Of a stretch of DNA of 64,000 bases, positions 49,924 through 59,260 are shown piece after piece. The stretch's first letter is position 1. The number at the start of each line of letters is the position of its first letter. Location of the stretch: positions 1-64,000 of the forward strand of contig CAJUHL010000001.1 in the NCBI GenBank assembly GCA_910586425.1, given 5' to 3'. The notes under the pieces were generated by a model. The model was not told the DNA's origin. It worked only from the letters and a program-made list of their open reading frames with translations, and did not search any database. The position numbers were made by a program, and so were the translations under genes. This stretch comes from an uncultured Bacilli bacterium. GTDB lineage: Bacteria; Bacillota_I; Bacilli_A; RF39; UBA660.

Positions 49924-50937
49924 GTTGATATAGGTTTTTAAATATTCTAGAGCTTCATCAAAAGTATTAACTCCTACTATTTCAATTTCATAATCGAAAT
50001 CATTTTTCAGTTGAATTGCTTCTTCATAATTTTTTCCATTGGGGACAAAGAAAATGTCAGCTTTGGCTTTTTCTGCCCCTTTTAATTTATATTTAACACC
50101 AGCAATTTGTCCCACATTTCCTTCTGAATCAATCGTTCCTGTTCCAACGATTTTTTTCCCTTTTGTAATATCTTCTTTGACTAATTGATTGTATATAGCT
50201 AGTGCCATCATCAATCCTCCAGAAGGCCCTGATTCGGAAGACTTAAAATGAAAGGTAATTTGAGGATCGGTTTCTAACTCTTGTTTTTCGGTTATCATAA
50301 GACCAATCATCTTAGCTTCTTGATAAGCAATTATTTTGGCTTGTGCTTTTTTTTCTTTTTGATTTCGTAAGATTGTAAATTCTAGTATTGTGTCTGTCTC
50401 ATGAGATGCAATGATTGCTTGTAGTTCTGTTTTTTCTGTAATTGTAATTCCATTTATTTGGAGAATTTCATCCCCTACTTTTAAATCGGTTTCAGCAAGC
50501 GGATCAATGTAGGTTACGTATAAATGACTGTTTATTTTATTGACTGTTTTTGAAGCTTTTTGATACGCTACAAGGATTGCATTTTGATTGGCCTCTTCTA
50601 ACTGCAGATGGTCTCTAAAATAGACATCTTTCAGCTCTTCATTTTCCATTACCATTTCACTTCGTTTGATGATATCCCAATCTTTTTTAAATCGGGATAT
50701 TAGTAAGGTGGGAATGGTGGCTTTGCGTTCTGATACATAGGCCAAATGAAATGAACCGGTGGAAGAATAGCCTTTTTCTACTTCAATTCGGGAAGAAATA
50801 TCAATGGTTCCTCCAGGTGTTTCAATATAATAAGGAAATTCATATGTAAATAGGATTAACAAAACCAAAAATAGGATGAAAAACTTTCTATTTTCTTTTA
50901 CTATTTGTTTTATTTTTTGAAATATTTGTTTGATCAT
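49921..50937 (-). CDS. ylbL: PDZ-containing Lon-type serine protease YlbL (SepM-like)
   Basis: A membrane-anchored extracellular protease of 338 residues: anchor at 18-36, PDZ domain (LAETDLKVGDEILQINGITI) and a Lon S16 domain. The Ser-Lys dyad is visible: ESGPSGGLMMALAIYN (Ser) and AGVKYKLKGAEKAKADIFFV (Lys). YlbL in Bacillus is implicated in proteolysis linked to DNA damage checkpoint recovery; SepM in streptococci trims a competence peptide. GAGAGGA precedes the ATG. It is divergent from ylbJ, its usual neighbour. Confidence 0.9.
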   Translation of the reverse strand: MIKQIFQKIKQIVKENRKFFILFLVLLILFTYEFPYYIETPGGTIDISSRIEVEKGYSSTGSFHLAYVSERKATIPTLLISRFKKDWDIIKRSEMVMENEELKDVYFRDHLQLEEANQNAILVAYQKASKTVNKINSHLYVTYIDPLAETDLKVGDEILQINGITITEKTELQAIIASHETDTILEFTILRNQKEKKAQAKIIAYQEAKMIGLMITEKQELETDPQITFHFKSSESGPSGGLMMALAIYNQLVKEDITKGKKIVGTGTIDSEGNVGQIAGVKYKLKGAEKAKADIFFVPNGKNYEEAIQLKNDFDYEIEIVGVNTFDEALEYLKTYIN

Positions 50938-51016
50938 AAATTTATCCTCTCTTTTTATTTTATGATTATCTGTTAAATTATATCATATAATTTAACAAGT
51001 AAGGAAGTGTTTTGGT

Positions 51017-51997
51017 TTGAAAAAAATAGGAACTAGTATTTTGATTTTATTCCTTTTATTGTTTGTTGCATTTGAAATATTAACAGAGTCGAAAACCATT
51101 ATGGAATCGGTTCAATTTTCTTTTCAAATTTGGCAAACTAATATCTTCCCTTCTCTTTTCCCCTTTTTTGTATTATCCGAAATTTTAATTCATTATGGGT
51201 TTGTAGAGCTATTGTCTGAACTTTTTAGGCCCTTAATGTCAAAGTTATTTTGTATGAATGGTGCAGCTTCTTTTGTTTTTTTCATGAGTTTGGTTTCTGG
51301 ATTTCCAAGTAATGCTAAATATACAAGAGAACTTTATTTAAAAGGAATGTTAAATGCTGAAGAAGCAACTAAATTACTGACATTTACTCATTTTTCCAAT
51401 CCCCTTTTTATTTTAGGGACAGTATCTCTTTTGTTTTTAAAAAATAAGGAAGTTGGCTTACTGATTTTAATTTGTCATTATGTCACCAACATAATCATTG
51501 GTTTTCTATTTCGAGGCTATTATAAGAGTAAGAAGGAATGTGGCAAGATTTCTTTGAAACGGGCAATTGATGCCATGCATCAAAAAAGGATTCATAATCA
51601 AAAAACATTTGGGCAAATGATTACGACAGCTCTTACCAATAGTATTCAAACATTATTATTGATTTTAGGGACAGTGACTATGTTTTTGGTTCTTACAACT
51701 ATTATTGATCACAATTTGAACTTAAATGTATTATATCAAAGTACACTTAATGGTTTTATTGAAATGACACAAGGGCTGAAATATGTAAGTATGTTGAGCA
51801 TTCCTTTAAAAATAAAAAGTATTTTGACTGTCATGATTTTATCTTTTGGAGGACTTAGTGTACATATGCAAGTATTAAGTATTATCAGTGACACCAAAAT
51901 AAAATACCTGCCTTTTTTTACTGCACGTCTTTTACATAGTGCGATTGCGGGTATTTTAATGTTTCTTTTATTTGATTTTTGGCTTTTACTTATCTAA
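51017..51997 (+). CDS. ylbJ: Sporulation integral membrane protein YlbJ
   Basis: YlbJ, a nucleoside-recognition (Gate) family protein, is needed for normal spore cortex formation in Bacillus. The 326-residue protein has about eight helices and the conserved stretch SLVSGFPSNAKYTRELYLKG, with THFSNPLFILGTVS after it. The start is TTG 51017 with AAGGAAGTG upstream. Its last bases overlap the end of the convergent prepilin gene by eight bases. Confidence 0.88.
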   Translation: MKKIGTSILILFLLLFVAFEILTESKTIMESVQFSFQIWQTNIFPSLFPFFVLSEILIHYGFVELLSELFRPLMSKLFCMNGAASFVFFMSLVSGFPSNAKYTRELYLKGMLNAEEATKLLTFTHFSNPLFILGTVSLLFLKNKEVGLLILICHYVTNIIIGFLFRGYYKSKKECGKISLKRAIDAMHQKRIHNQKTFGQMITTALTNSIQTLLLILGTVTMFLVLTTIIDHNLNLNVLYQSTLNGFIEMTQGLKYVSMLSIPLKIKSILTVMILSFGGLSVHMQVLSIISDTKIKYLPFFTARLLHSAIAGILMFLLFDFWLLLI

Positions 51998-52556
51998 AAA
52001 AACTATATTTTTGATGTTGCTCTTCTGTAATGTTAGTAGGTTTTGATATTCGGTTTGGAATGGATGTAATGGCTGTATTATATTGATATATAATATGAAT
52101 TCCGTAGTCTTTTTCCAATAGTTTATGGTGAATTGGAATATCAATTTTTAATATGGCATTTTCTATATCTGTGGTATGAATCAGTTGGTCCTGATAGATG
52201 GAAGTTTCTACTTGCCCAATCGTGCTTCCATCTTTTAGTTCCCAAGTATAATCATGATATTGGATATGATTTTTTTCTAGATTCAATGATAGATTATAGC
52301 GATCCCCTGTTTGATATTCGAATGTGATACAAAAAGCACCACAGCTTGTTATTTTTTTGAGTTTCAATGTTTCTAAATCTGCGTTTATTTTTTGAGTAAT
52401 AATTCCTTGTTTACTTAATAATGTTGTTTGAAAATCTCCTTTGATATATACTTCTCTTAAGGAAATGATAATTTCAAATAATAAAATAACTACAACAGAA
52501 ATTAAACTAAATGTAACAATAATTTCAATTAAGGTAAACCCTTTCTTTTTTTTCAT
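51990..52556 (-). CDS. Type IV prepilin-like protein (minor pilin)
   Basis: The class III signal is complete: MKKKKGFTLIEIIVTFSLIS with cleavage after Gly and Glu at +5, followed by the hydrophobic assembly helix. The 188-residue product has one Cys pair (ITSCGAFCITFEY) likely to form a disulfide, as in minor pilins. GAGGTGATA before ATG 52556 decides the start. It follows another prepilin by 13 bases. Both should be processed by PilD at 20.3 kb. Confidence 0.85.
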   Translation of the reverse strand: MKKKKGFTLIEIIVTFSLISVVVILLFEIIISLREVYIKGDFQTTLLSKQGIITQKINADLETLKLKKITSCGAFCITFEYQTGDRYNLSLNLEKNHIQYHDYTWELKDGSTIGQVETSIYQDQLIHTTDIENAILKIDIPIHHKLLEKDYGIHIIYQYNTAITSIPNRISKPTNITEEQHQKYSFFR

Positions 52557-52569
52557 TTTATCACCTCTT

Positions 52570-53061
52570 CTATGACATTTGTAACGAAGCAACGGTTCCA
52601 TTTATAAATTCTACAATCAATCGTTGTTTTTGAATATTGGAATTTGGTAAGCTTAAAATGTATTGATACATTTTTTCACTGAATGGATTGGCAATTGTTT
52701 CTTGGAGTTGTTGTTTCAAATTGGTAAGGTCTGCTTTAACCACAATGGCTTTTTTTACATTGGCCATTTCCATTAAATTTCTACAGTATGTTTCGGATGA
52801 AATGGTAAAAGAACAAGATTCAATTTCGATGTATTCATTTGTGCTTAAAGCATTTGTAATATTACTAATATCTGTTTTAGATAAATAAGAATTGATATTT
52901 TGGACATAATAAAGTTCAGGGATAGTATCTCTTTCAAAACTCATATCATAATTTTTTTTGATATTTGAAAATTGGACATATAAATATACAAGTGTTCCAA
53001 TGACAAATGTGGAAACCAGTAAAGTTTCTGTTAAGGTAAATCCCTGTTTACTTTTTTTCAT
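52570..53061 (-). CDS. Type IV prepilin-like protein
   Basis: The 163-residue protein has the prepilin start MKKSKQGFTLTETLLVSTFV with Glu at +5. Its globular part contains two Cys (IESCSFTISSETYCRNL) that could pair. The helix is slightly more polar than in major pilins, so a pseudopilin or minor-pilin role is plausible. It forms a two-gene unit with the next prepilin and is divergent from pilB. Confidence 0.85.
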   Translation of the reverse strand: MKKSKQGFTLTETLLVSTFVIGTLVYLYVQFSNIKKNYDMSFERDTIPELYYVQNINSYLSKTDISNITNALSTNEYIEIESCSFTISSETYCRNLMEMANVKKAIVVKADLTNLKQQLQETIANPFSEKMYQYILSLPNSNIQKQRLIVEFINGTVASLQMS

Positions 53062-53169
53062 AAGTTAACTCCTTTTTATTGTATTTATAACAAATCTATT
53101 ATATAATAGTTTCAGGATAAATGCTAGTCCTAAGTTGAATAAAAAGGAATATAAAGGGGTTGTGAATCC

Positions 53170-54666
53170 ATGTTAAAAAAATTTGATTTTGAAAAAATGC
53201 CAGTCGTAGAAATTGTAAACGATATTTTAGTCGACGCCAGTAAACGAGGTGCGAGTGATATTCACTTTGATCCACTCGATAAGTATATGAAGGTTCGTAT
53301 TCGAATTGATGGGGCTTTAATTGACTACGCTGAAATACCAAATACTATTAAGAAAAATTTAATTACACGTGTAAAAATTATTTCTGGAATGAATATTACA
53401 GAGACGAGATTGCCACAAGATGGTGCGATTAAGGCCACTTTGCAAGATGTCAATTTAGATTTGCGTGTTTCTTGTCTCCCTACCTTGGATGGAGAAAAAA
53501 TAGTTATTCGTATTTTAGATTACAGTATGAGTTCTAGTGGATTAGAGACATTAGGGTTTAGTGAGAGAAATTATCAAAAAGTATTAAAAATGATTTCTAT
53601 GCCTAATGGAATTATTTTGGTTACAGGAGCAACTGGTTCTGGAAAATCGACAACAGTATATTCGATTTTGCAGCGCTTGAATCGTGAGGATACCAATATT
53701 ATTACAGTAGAAGATCCGATTGAAATGAATATTGAAGGTGTAAACCAAGTTCAAACCAATAGTGAAATTGGACTTACATTCGCAACAGCATTGCGTTCCA
53801 TTTTGCGTCAAGACCCTAATGTTATTATGATTGGAGAAATTCGTGATACTGAAACAGCTCGTATTGCGGTTCGTGCTTCTATTACAGGACATATCGTATT
53901 ATCTACAATTCATACCAATAGTTCACTGAATACGATTGAACGTTTATTGGATATGGAAGTAGAACGATATTTACTCGCAAGTGCCTTAACTGGTATTATT
54001 TCACAGAAATTAGCACGTCGTTTATGTCCACATTGTCGGCAAATAAAGAAAACAAATCAATATGAAAAAGATTTATTTAAGAAGGTATTGCATCGCGATA
54101 TTGATGAGATATATACAACTGATGGATGCGAAGAATGTGGAAATGGGTACAAAGGTCGTATTGCAATTCAAGAGGTCCTACTGGTTAATCAAGAAATTAA
54201 GGATGCGATTAGCAGTAATCTTCCAAAAGAAAAATTGCGAGAGTTAGTATATCGAGCAGATGTAACTACTTTATTAGAAGATGGGCTTGAAAAAGTAGCC
54301 AATGGACTTACTACTTTTGAAGAAGTGTTGAAATTAATTGAACTTGAAAATGATGATCGTAAAGATAGTGGTTCTTATGATTTAAAATCAGCACTCGATT
54401 ACACTTCTATAGCACAAGAACAATCTCAACCAAAATCGGAACAGAAACAGTCTTTTGTAGCTGATTATGTGGAAGATGTGATTCCAGAAAAATCGATTTG
54501 GGAAACCACAGAATTAGAAAAGGAAAATAAATTAGATGATTCCTTTGACGCTTTTTTAAAGGATATTAAAAAGAAACCAGCAGAAAGCAAAAAAGAGATT
54601 TTAACTAAAAAAGAAGAAGATTCCTTCTCTTTGGATGATGATGATTTGATGAATATGGAATTTTAA
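53170..54666 (+). CDS. pilB: Type IV pilus assembly ATPase PilB/GspE
   Basis: The hexameric motor has 498 residues. Walker A is GATGSGKSTT (about 153-162), the Asp box ITVEDPIEMN follows, then IGEIRDTETARIAVRASITG and His-box GHIVLSTIHTNSSLNT. The zinc cysteines are in RRLCPHCRQ and GCEECGNGYKG. The large N-terminal MshEN/N1 domain of typical PilB is absent; the protein starts at the N2 domain (KRGASDIHFDP). A 100-residue acidic, low-complexity C-terminal tail follows instead. It stands divergent from the prepilins; pilC is 33 kb away. Confidence 0.92.
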   Translation: MLKKFDFEKMPVVEIVNDILVDASKRGASDIHFDPLDKYMKVRIRIDGALIDYAEIPNTIKKNLITRVKIISGMNITETRLPQDGAIKATLQDVNLDLRVSCLPTLDGEKIVIRILDYSMSSSGLETLGFSERNYQKVLKMISMPNGIILVTGATGSGKSTTVYSILQRLNREDTNIITVEDPIEMNIEGVNQVQTNSEIGLTFATALRSILRQDPNVIMIGEIRDTETARIAVRASITGHIVLSTIHTNSSLNTIERLLDMEVERYLLASALTGIISQKLARRLCPHCRQIKKTNQYEKDLFKKVLHRDIDEIYTTDGCEECGNGYKGRIAIQEVLLVNQEIKDAISSNLPKEKLRELVYRADVTTLLEDGLEKVANGLTTFEEVLKLIELENDDRKDSGSYDLKSALDYTSIAQEQSQPKSEQKQSFVADYVEDVIPEKSIWETTELEKENKLDDSFDAFLKDIKKKPAESKKEILTKKEEDSFSLDDDDLMNMEF

Positions 54667-54692
54667 AACAGATTGAATATCTGTTTTTTTCT
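54666..54692 (+). terminator. Terminator of pilB
   Basis: AACAGAT and ATCTGTT form a stem with a five-base loop followed by seven T residues. Confidence 0.75.
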
Positions 54693-54698
54693 GGGCAT

Positions 54699-55643
54699 TT
54701 AGAGACTTAAAATAAATAATTCCAATCCTATATTTTTATCTGTTTTTCCACTTTTAATTTCATAATCTAAATGTGATAATTGTTTTAAATAGTTAAGTAA
54801 CGTCTCTTCCTGAAAGGAGCGACTTTTTTCTAATGCAAGTTTAATTCGATAAGGATGAACATTCAAAGAAGAAGAAATGTCTTTTTCTGAGTATCCTTTT
54901 TTAATCAGTTGTTTTGCTTGATACATAATTCGAAATTGATTGGCAAGCAAAATCATAATTTTGATGGGTTCTTCCCCTATTTTTATCATTTCTGCATAGC
55001 TTTCTAGAGCTCTTTCTTTGTTTTTAGTTACAATGTTGTCTAGTAGTGTGAAAATATCGATATCTACTGTTTTACAAGTAACATCTATAATATCTTGTTT
55101 TGTAATTTGCAAATCCTTATTTTTATAGGTTTTTAATTTTTGAATTTCTTGCTCCAAAATGGAAAGTTGGTTACCAACACGATGGATAAGAAACGTTGCT
55201 TCTTTTTCCTCTATTTGGTATGGTTTTAACATAGAAATAACATATTGTGTTTGGTTGGCTAAAGGTGCAAATTCTTTCACTATTCCATTTAATTTCATTT
55301 CAGTTACAAGTTTTTTTCTTTTATCAATTGTATCTTTATTTACAATAAAAAATAATAATGTATCCTCATTGGGTTGTTTTAAATAGGAAATTAGTATTTC
55401 TATAGTTTGTTCTGGTAATTTTTTGTTTGTAGTTCCTGTAAAAATATAGCTATTTTCAACGATGATAGCTTTTTTATCTCCAAATAAAGAAATGGTAGTA
55501 GCATCTTCGATAATGTCTTTTAATTGACTATTTTCTAAATCATAAGTATTTTGATTCATCGTTTGGATTTTTTCTTTTGCAAGAATGGTTTCTATTTCTT
55601 TTTTGATTAAATAGTATTCTGTCCCATAAAACAAATATGTCAT
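54699..55643 (-). CDS. holA: DNA polymerase III delta subunit
   Basis: The delta subunit opens the beta clamp during clamp loading. The 314-residue protein begins MTYLFYGTEYYLIKKEIETI and has the AAA+-like domain without functional ATP site, then TVDIDIFTLLDNIVTKNKER and the C-terminal helical domain (QFRIMYQAKQLIKKGYSEKD). AGGTGAG before ATG 55643 is chosen over an upstream GTG. In Bacillus holA lies close to rpsT and comEC; here it is in the same region as rpsT. Confidence 0.92.
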   Translation of the reverse strand: MTYLFYGTEYYLIKKEIETILAKEKIQTMNQNTYDLENSQLKDIIEDATTISLFGDKKAIIVENSYIFTGTTNKKLPEQTIEILISYLKQPNEDTLLFFIVNKDTIDKRKKLVTEMKLNGIVKEFAPLANQTQYVISMLKPYQIEEKEATFLIHRVGNQLSILEQEIQKLKTYKNKDLQITKQDIIDVTCKTVDIDIFTLLDNIVTKNKERALESYAEMIKIGEEPIKIMILLANQFRIMYQAKQLIKKGYSEKDISSSLNVHPYRIKLALEKSRSFQEETLLNYLKQLSHLDYEIKSGKTDKNIGLELFILSL

Positions 55644-55681
55644 ACTTCTCACCTATTTCATTATAGCAAATTTGGGAATGA

Positions 55682-55706
55682 AAAAAAAGCAATCCTGTGC
55701 TTTTTC
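55682..55706 (-). terminator. Terminator of the flavin/electron-transfer operon
   Basis: On the minus strand AAGCA and TGCTT form a stem followed by eight T residues, 16 bases after the FMN-binding lipoprotein stop. Confidence 0.6.
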
Positions 55707-55721
55707 CATTTAAACTTTTTC

Positions 55722-56213
55722 TTATTTTTTTGCTTGAATCATTGCTTCACTGATTGCTTTGATATAGGTATCTGAAGTAATAGTAACCCCACTAATGACA
55801 TCTAAATCTAATTTTGTTTGCTTTTCATCAGACCATTTTACCCAATCTAAATTTTGTTCTTCTATTACTTTTTGCTCAATTTGTTGAACTTGTTCATACC
55901 ACTCTGCTCCACCTGGAATCAAACCAATGTTAGCAGATGTTTCTTTCATCGCATAATCATCCTTTAACGCTTTTTTGGTTGTAATGACACCTTCTGCCGT
56001 TTGATAGGTAGAATCGATATAACAGCTTTCTATATTGCCATATTTACCTACATAAATAGTCGCAGTTGTTATATATTGTTTTCCATAAGATTCATATGGA
56101 ACAATTCCAGTATATGTTCCTGTTAGATAAATACCTTCTTTTTCGACTTTTTCACAACCACATAATACCATACTGAATAAAACAAGGATGGTCATTTGTA
56201 CTATTTTTTTCAT
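55722..56213 (-). CDS. FMN-binding-domain lipoprotein (PplA-like)
   Basis: The 163-residue protein has a lipoprotein signal with lipobox LCGC (Cys about 19) and a single FMN-binding domain. Near the end, DVISGVTITSDTYIKAI is the flavin-attachment motif (consensus S-G-A-T-[ST], here SGVTIT); ApbE, encoded three genes upstream, would link FMN to its Thr. In Listeria the PplA lipoprotein accepts electrons from the membrane and passes them outside the cell. It is the last gene of a four-gene operon. Confidence 0.85.
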   Translation of the reverse strand: MKKIVQMTILVLFSMVLCGCEKVEKEGIYLTGTYTGIVPYESYGKQYITTATIYVGKYGNIESCYIDSTYQTAEGVITTKKALKDDYAMKETSANIGLIPGGAEWYEQVQQIEQKVIEEQNLDWVKWSDEKQTKLDLDVISGVTITSDTYIKAISEAMIQAKK

Positions 56214-56256
56214 TGTTACACTTCCTATTCTGTTTCTATTATACCCAATTATGGTT

Positions 56257-56760
56257 TTATTTACAATCTCCTTTTGCGATATAATGTAAAACCTGTTTGG
56301 AAAAATATCCTGTAATCATTCCAGTTACTAACGAGAATAATATCATCCATGGGAGATAATAGATTATTTTGGGCATATGTAAGAGAAATTGTGCTGCGAA
56401 AAATTGTCCAATGCTATGAAAAATAGACCCTAGTATACTTATTCCAATAATGGAAAGTTTGCTTTGAACAACCAATGACATCATTCCTACACTAAAAATG
56501 GCTCCTGTAAGACTAAAGAAAAAGGTAATACTAAATATCCCTGTTCGCAATATTCCCATTAAAAAGACTCTTAAAATTGCAAGCAAAAATGCTTCTTTTC
56601 TGCCATATAAAAATAATGTTATTACCACAATGATATTGGCCATTCCTAGTTTCATTCCAGGAACCATTCCATTGATTATGGGGAAGATACTTTCTAAAAT
56701 ACTGAGTAATATAGAAATTGCAAGAAACATAGATAGTCGTGTTAGTTTTTTATATTCCAT
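56257..56760 (-). CDS. Gx transporter / heptaprenyl diphosphate synthase component I family protein
   Basis: The 167-residue integral membrane protein has about five helices (LSMFLAISILLSILESIFPI, GMKLGMANIIVVITLFLYG). It belongs to the HepI/Gx family, resembling ECF S components. Members stand next to NusG-II and FMN-binding genes and are named EetB in the Listeria/Lactobacillus electron-transfer loci. Transported substrate unknown. Confidence 0.82.
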   Translation of the reverse strand: MEYKKLTRLSMFLAISILLSILESIFPIINGMVPGMKLGMANIIVVITLFLYGRKEAFLLAILRVFLMGILRTGIFSITFFFSLTGAIFSVGMMSLVVQSKLSIIGISILGSIFHSIGQFFAAQFLLHMPKIIYYLPWMILFSLVTGMITGYFSKQVLHYIAKGDCK

Positions 56761-56764
56761 GATT

Positions 56765-57130
56765 TCACCTAACTACAGTATCGACTGTACCTTTCGCTTC
56801 TATTTCTATCACGATTCGATTGGGTAAACAAATAATAGTTTCACTACTTTTACTAATATAACCTTGTTTGGAACAGATATGAAGAGGACTATTTTCTTCT
56901 TTGACTCTAATTTTTCCATGGTTGACTTCTATTATAACCAAACCGTTTTTTCCCTCAATGGTATATTCTTTTTGATCATTTTGTGATAAATCAATGGTTT
57001 TTATTAATTCATTTTCATAATATATGTTCGCAGTGGCGGGAACAGTTTGATGCATGGTAGAAAATAAAAGTAGTGTAACAATGGTAATGGTCAAAATGCC
57101 TATAATCAATCGAATATCATTTTTGTTCAT
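56765..57130 (-). CDS. NusG domain II-containing protein (EetA-like)
   Basis: The 121-residue protein has an N-terminal membrane anchor (residues 7-24) and an extracytoplasmic domain of the NusG-II type, with the conserved NHGKIRVKEENSPLHICSKQ and CLPNRIVIEI. This family has nothing to do with transcription. It is found with ApbE and Gx transporters in flavin-based electron transfer loci. It overlaps apbE by 14 bases. Confidence 0.82.
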   Translation of the reverse strand: MNKNDIRLIIGILTITIVTLLLFSTMHQTVPATANIYYENELIKTIDLSQNDQKEYTIEGKNGLVIIEVNHGKIRVKEENSPLHICSKQGYISKSSETIICLPNRIVIEIEAKGTVDTVVR

Positions 57131-58136
57131 AGATATGCATTCCTGCTGAAGTAATTATTTCATTTTGATTGGTATACCAAATGGCCTCTATGTCTAAAGA
57201 AGCTACGAGTGCTTGTCCTTCTTCTATTGGCATTAAAAATAAAATAGTGGATAGTACATCACCCAAACGGCTATCTTGGGTAATGACAGTGACACTTTTC
57301 ATATACTGAACGGGCATGAATGTATTGGGATCAATAATATGATGGTATTTTGTTCCTTCATATTCATAATATCGTTCATAACCACCACTTGTGACAACGC
57401 TGATATTTTTTCCATAAATAATTTTACAAACTTCTCCTGTGTTACTATTTGGATCTTCAATTCCAATTGAAAAATGTTCTTTGTTTTTAGGATTGCCTAC
57501 TTTGACATTGCCCCCTGCATTGATTAGATAATGTTGCATACCGATTGATTCTAAATATTCGCCTACCATTTCTGTTGCATATCCTTTCGCAATGGCACCC
57601 AAATCGATATTCACATGGTTATTTTGAATTTGGTTATTTTCAAGTAAAACGATATCTTCTATGGAAGCAGTATTTTGCTGTCTTAATTCTTCTAATGTGG
57701 GAATACCCGTTTGGTTTTCTCTTACATGTTTCCATATATCAGTGATATTTCCGATACTGATATCTAATTTTCCATTACTTTTTTGATACCATTCTTTTCC
57801 ATATGCGATCATCTTATAGAGTCGTGTATCTAGTGTTAGCGTTTCTTCTTCCATATCATTGTGATGAATGGTATATAAATTTATCATTCCATCATAGGGT
57901 TGATAACGGTCTGCAAGTTGATGATATTCTTGATAGATTTTATCTATTTGTTCGAAGGCTTGTTTTATTTTCTTTTCATTGTTATCATACAATTTTACAT
58001 AAATATAAGTATCCATATAAAAGAAATTTTGGGAATACTCTGTTTGTTTCTTTTTGGTACTTTGATAGAAGATTAGGACACCTATTAATAAAATAGGAAT
58101 AAGTGACCATATCATTTTATTGATTTTTTCTTGCAT
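57117..58136 (-). CDS. apbE: FAD:protein FMN transferase ApbE (FmnB-like)
   Basis: ApbE attaches FMN covalently to Thr of extracytoplasmic proteins. The 339-residue protein has a membrane anchor (residues 9-25), the FMDTYIYVKLYDN start and the metal/FAD motifs VNIDLGAIAKGYATE, YLINAGGNVKVGNP and VTSGGYERYYEYEG with HHIIDPNTFMPVQY. It is the first gene of the operon. The FMN-binding lipoprotein encoded by the last gene is the evident substrate. Confidence 0.93.
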   Translation of the reverse strand: MQEKINKMIWSLIPILLIGVLIFYQSTKKKQTEYSQNFFYMDTYIYVKLYDNNEKKIKQAFEQIDKIYQEYHQLADRYQPYDGMINLYTIHHNDMEEETLTLDTRLYKMIAYGKEWYQKSNGKLDISIGNITDIWKHVRENQTGIPTLEELRQQNTASIEDIVLLENNQIQNNHVNIDLGAIAKGYATEMVGEYLESIGMQHYLINAGGNVKVGNPKNKEHFSIGIEDPNSNTGEVCKIIYGKNISVVTSGGYERYYEYEGTKYHHIIDPNTFMPVQYMKSVTVITQDSRLGDVLSTILFLMPIEEGQALVASLDIEAIWYTNQNEIITSAGMHIYEQK

Positions 58137-58205
58137 ATTATCCCTACTTTCTTATTATCAGTTTACTATAATTTGACTTGATTTTCAAGTGGAACTATGG
58201 AATTC

Positions 58206-58232
58206 AAGAAAAAAGAAAAGCGTTTACTTTTC
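58206..58232 (-). terminator. Terminator of the glycosyltransferase gene
   Basis: On the minus strand AGAAAAG and a facing CTTTTCT form a stem followed by six T residues at the end of the gene. Confidence 0.6.
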
Positions 58233-59228
58233 TTTTAAAACATAATGATATAAATCTGCAAGTTGTTTCCCAGCTCGTTTGATTTCTCTTGGTTTTACCA
58301 TTTGATAGCCTTCTTCTACCAAAGATGGGAGTTTTCCTTCCAAAATGGCAATGGTTTTTTCTTCAAATTCATCAATTGTTTTAGCCTTGTATACTTGTTT
58401 TCCATCTTCTAGAAATGTGAATATGGGAATATCGGATATTAAAGCTGGTATTTTTTCAGTAAGTGCTTCTAAAATAGGAATACCTTCTGTTTCTTCTAAA
58501 GTTGGAAAAATATATAAATCTGCGCCACTATAGGCACCACGCAAGATATTTGGCTCTACATAGCCTGCAAATACTAGATTGTTTAATTGTGTGTGAACTG
58601 CTTTTTTGACTTTTCGTGGAGAAAAGGTTAAAGGGGAATATCCAAACCAAATAAATTGGTATTGAGGTAATCTTTTGGCAAGTTCTACAAAGGTTAAAAT
58701 TCCTTTTCGCTCTAAATATAATCCAACACCCATCACTACTTTATCGGTTTCTTTGTATCCAAATTGTTTTCTAAATTGTTTCCCTTGCTCTTCGTTCCGC
58801 TCAAAAAAAGTCATATCAATTCCATTAGAAATGGCAGTGATGGGACGATTGAGATGGTAGCTTTCCAATATTTTTTTCGAATATTCTGTAGGTGTTACTA
58901 TATGATCTCCTAGGCGGTAGCATTTACAAATCCATTTTTTAAAAAGAGGAGCAAGTTGATTGGAGAATATGAAAGAATTGCGAAAATCTTCTTCTGTTGA
59001 GTGGGCATGATAAATTACTTTTTTTCCTTGTTTTTTGGCCTTTTTAGCCATATAATATGATTTTGGTCCATAAAAGTTAATATGTATAATATCATAATCT
59101 TTGCATTTGGGGTTGGTTGTATATTCTATTTTGTTATCTTCTAATGCCTTTTTTTGATGTTGAATCGCCTTTCCAAGGCCTGACTTTCCATTTAATTTTG
59201 CAAATTCTGTATACAATAGTATTTTCAT
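58224..59228 (-). CDS. GT4-family glycosyltransferase
   Basis: The 334-residue protein has two Rossmann domains: an acceptor domain (KILLYTEFAKLNGKSGLGKA) and a donor domain with GVGLYLERKGILTFVELAKR and the EX7E signature region (FPTLEETEGIPILEALTEK). It resembles diacylglycerol glucosyltransferases of low-GC bacteria, so glycolipid synthesis is the best guess. The start at 59228 has AGGTGAC upstream; a GTG three codons earlier is less likely. Confidence 0.85.
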   Translation of the reverse strand: MKILLYTEFAKLNGKSGLGKAIQHQKKALEDNKIEYTTNPKCKDYDIIHINFYGPKSYYMAKKAKKQGKKVIYHAHSTEEDFRNSFIFSNQLAPLFKKWICKCYRLGDHIVTPTEYSKKILESYHLNRPITAISNGIDMTFFERNEEQGKQFRKQFGYKETDKVVMGVGLYLERKGILTFVELAKRLPQYQFIWFGYSPLTFSPRKVKKAVHTQLNNLVFAGYVEPNILRGAYSGADLYIFPTLEETEGIPILEALTEKIPALISDIPIFTFLEDGKQVYKAKTIDEFEEKTIAILEGKLPSLVEEGYQMVKPREIKRAGKQLADLYHYVLKEK

Positions 59229-59260
59229 ATGAGTCACCTAAATCAATTATAACATAGTTT

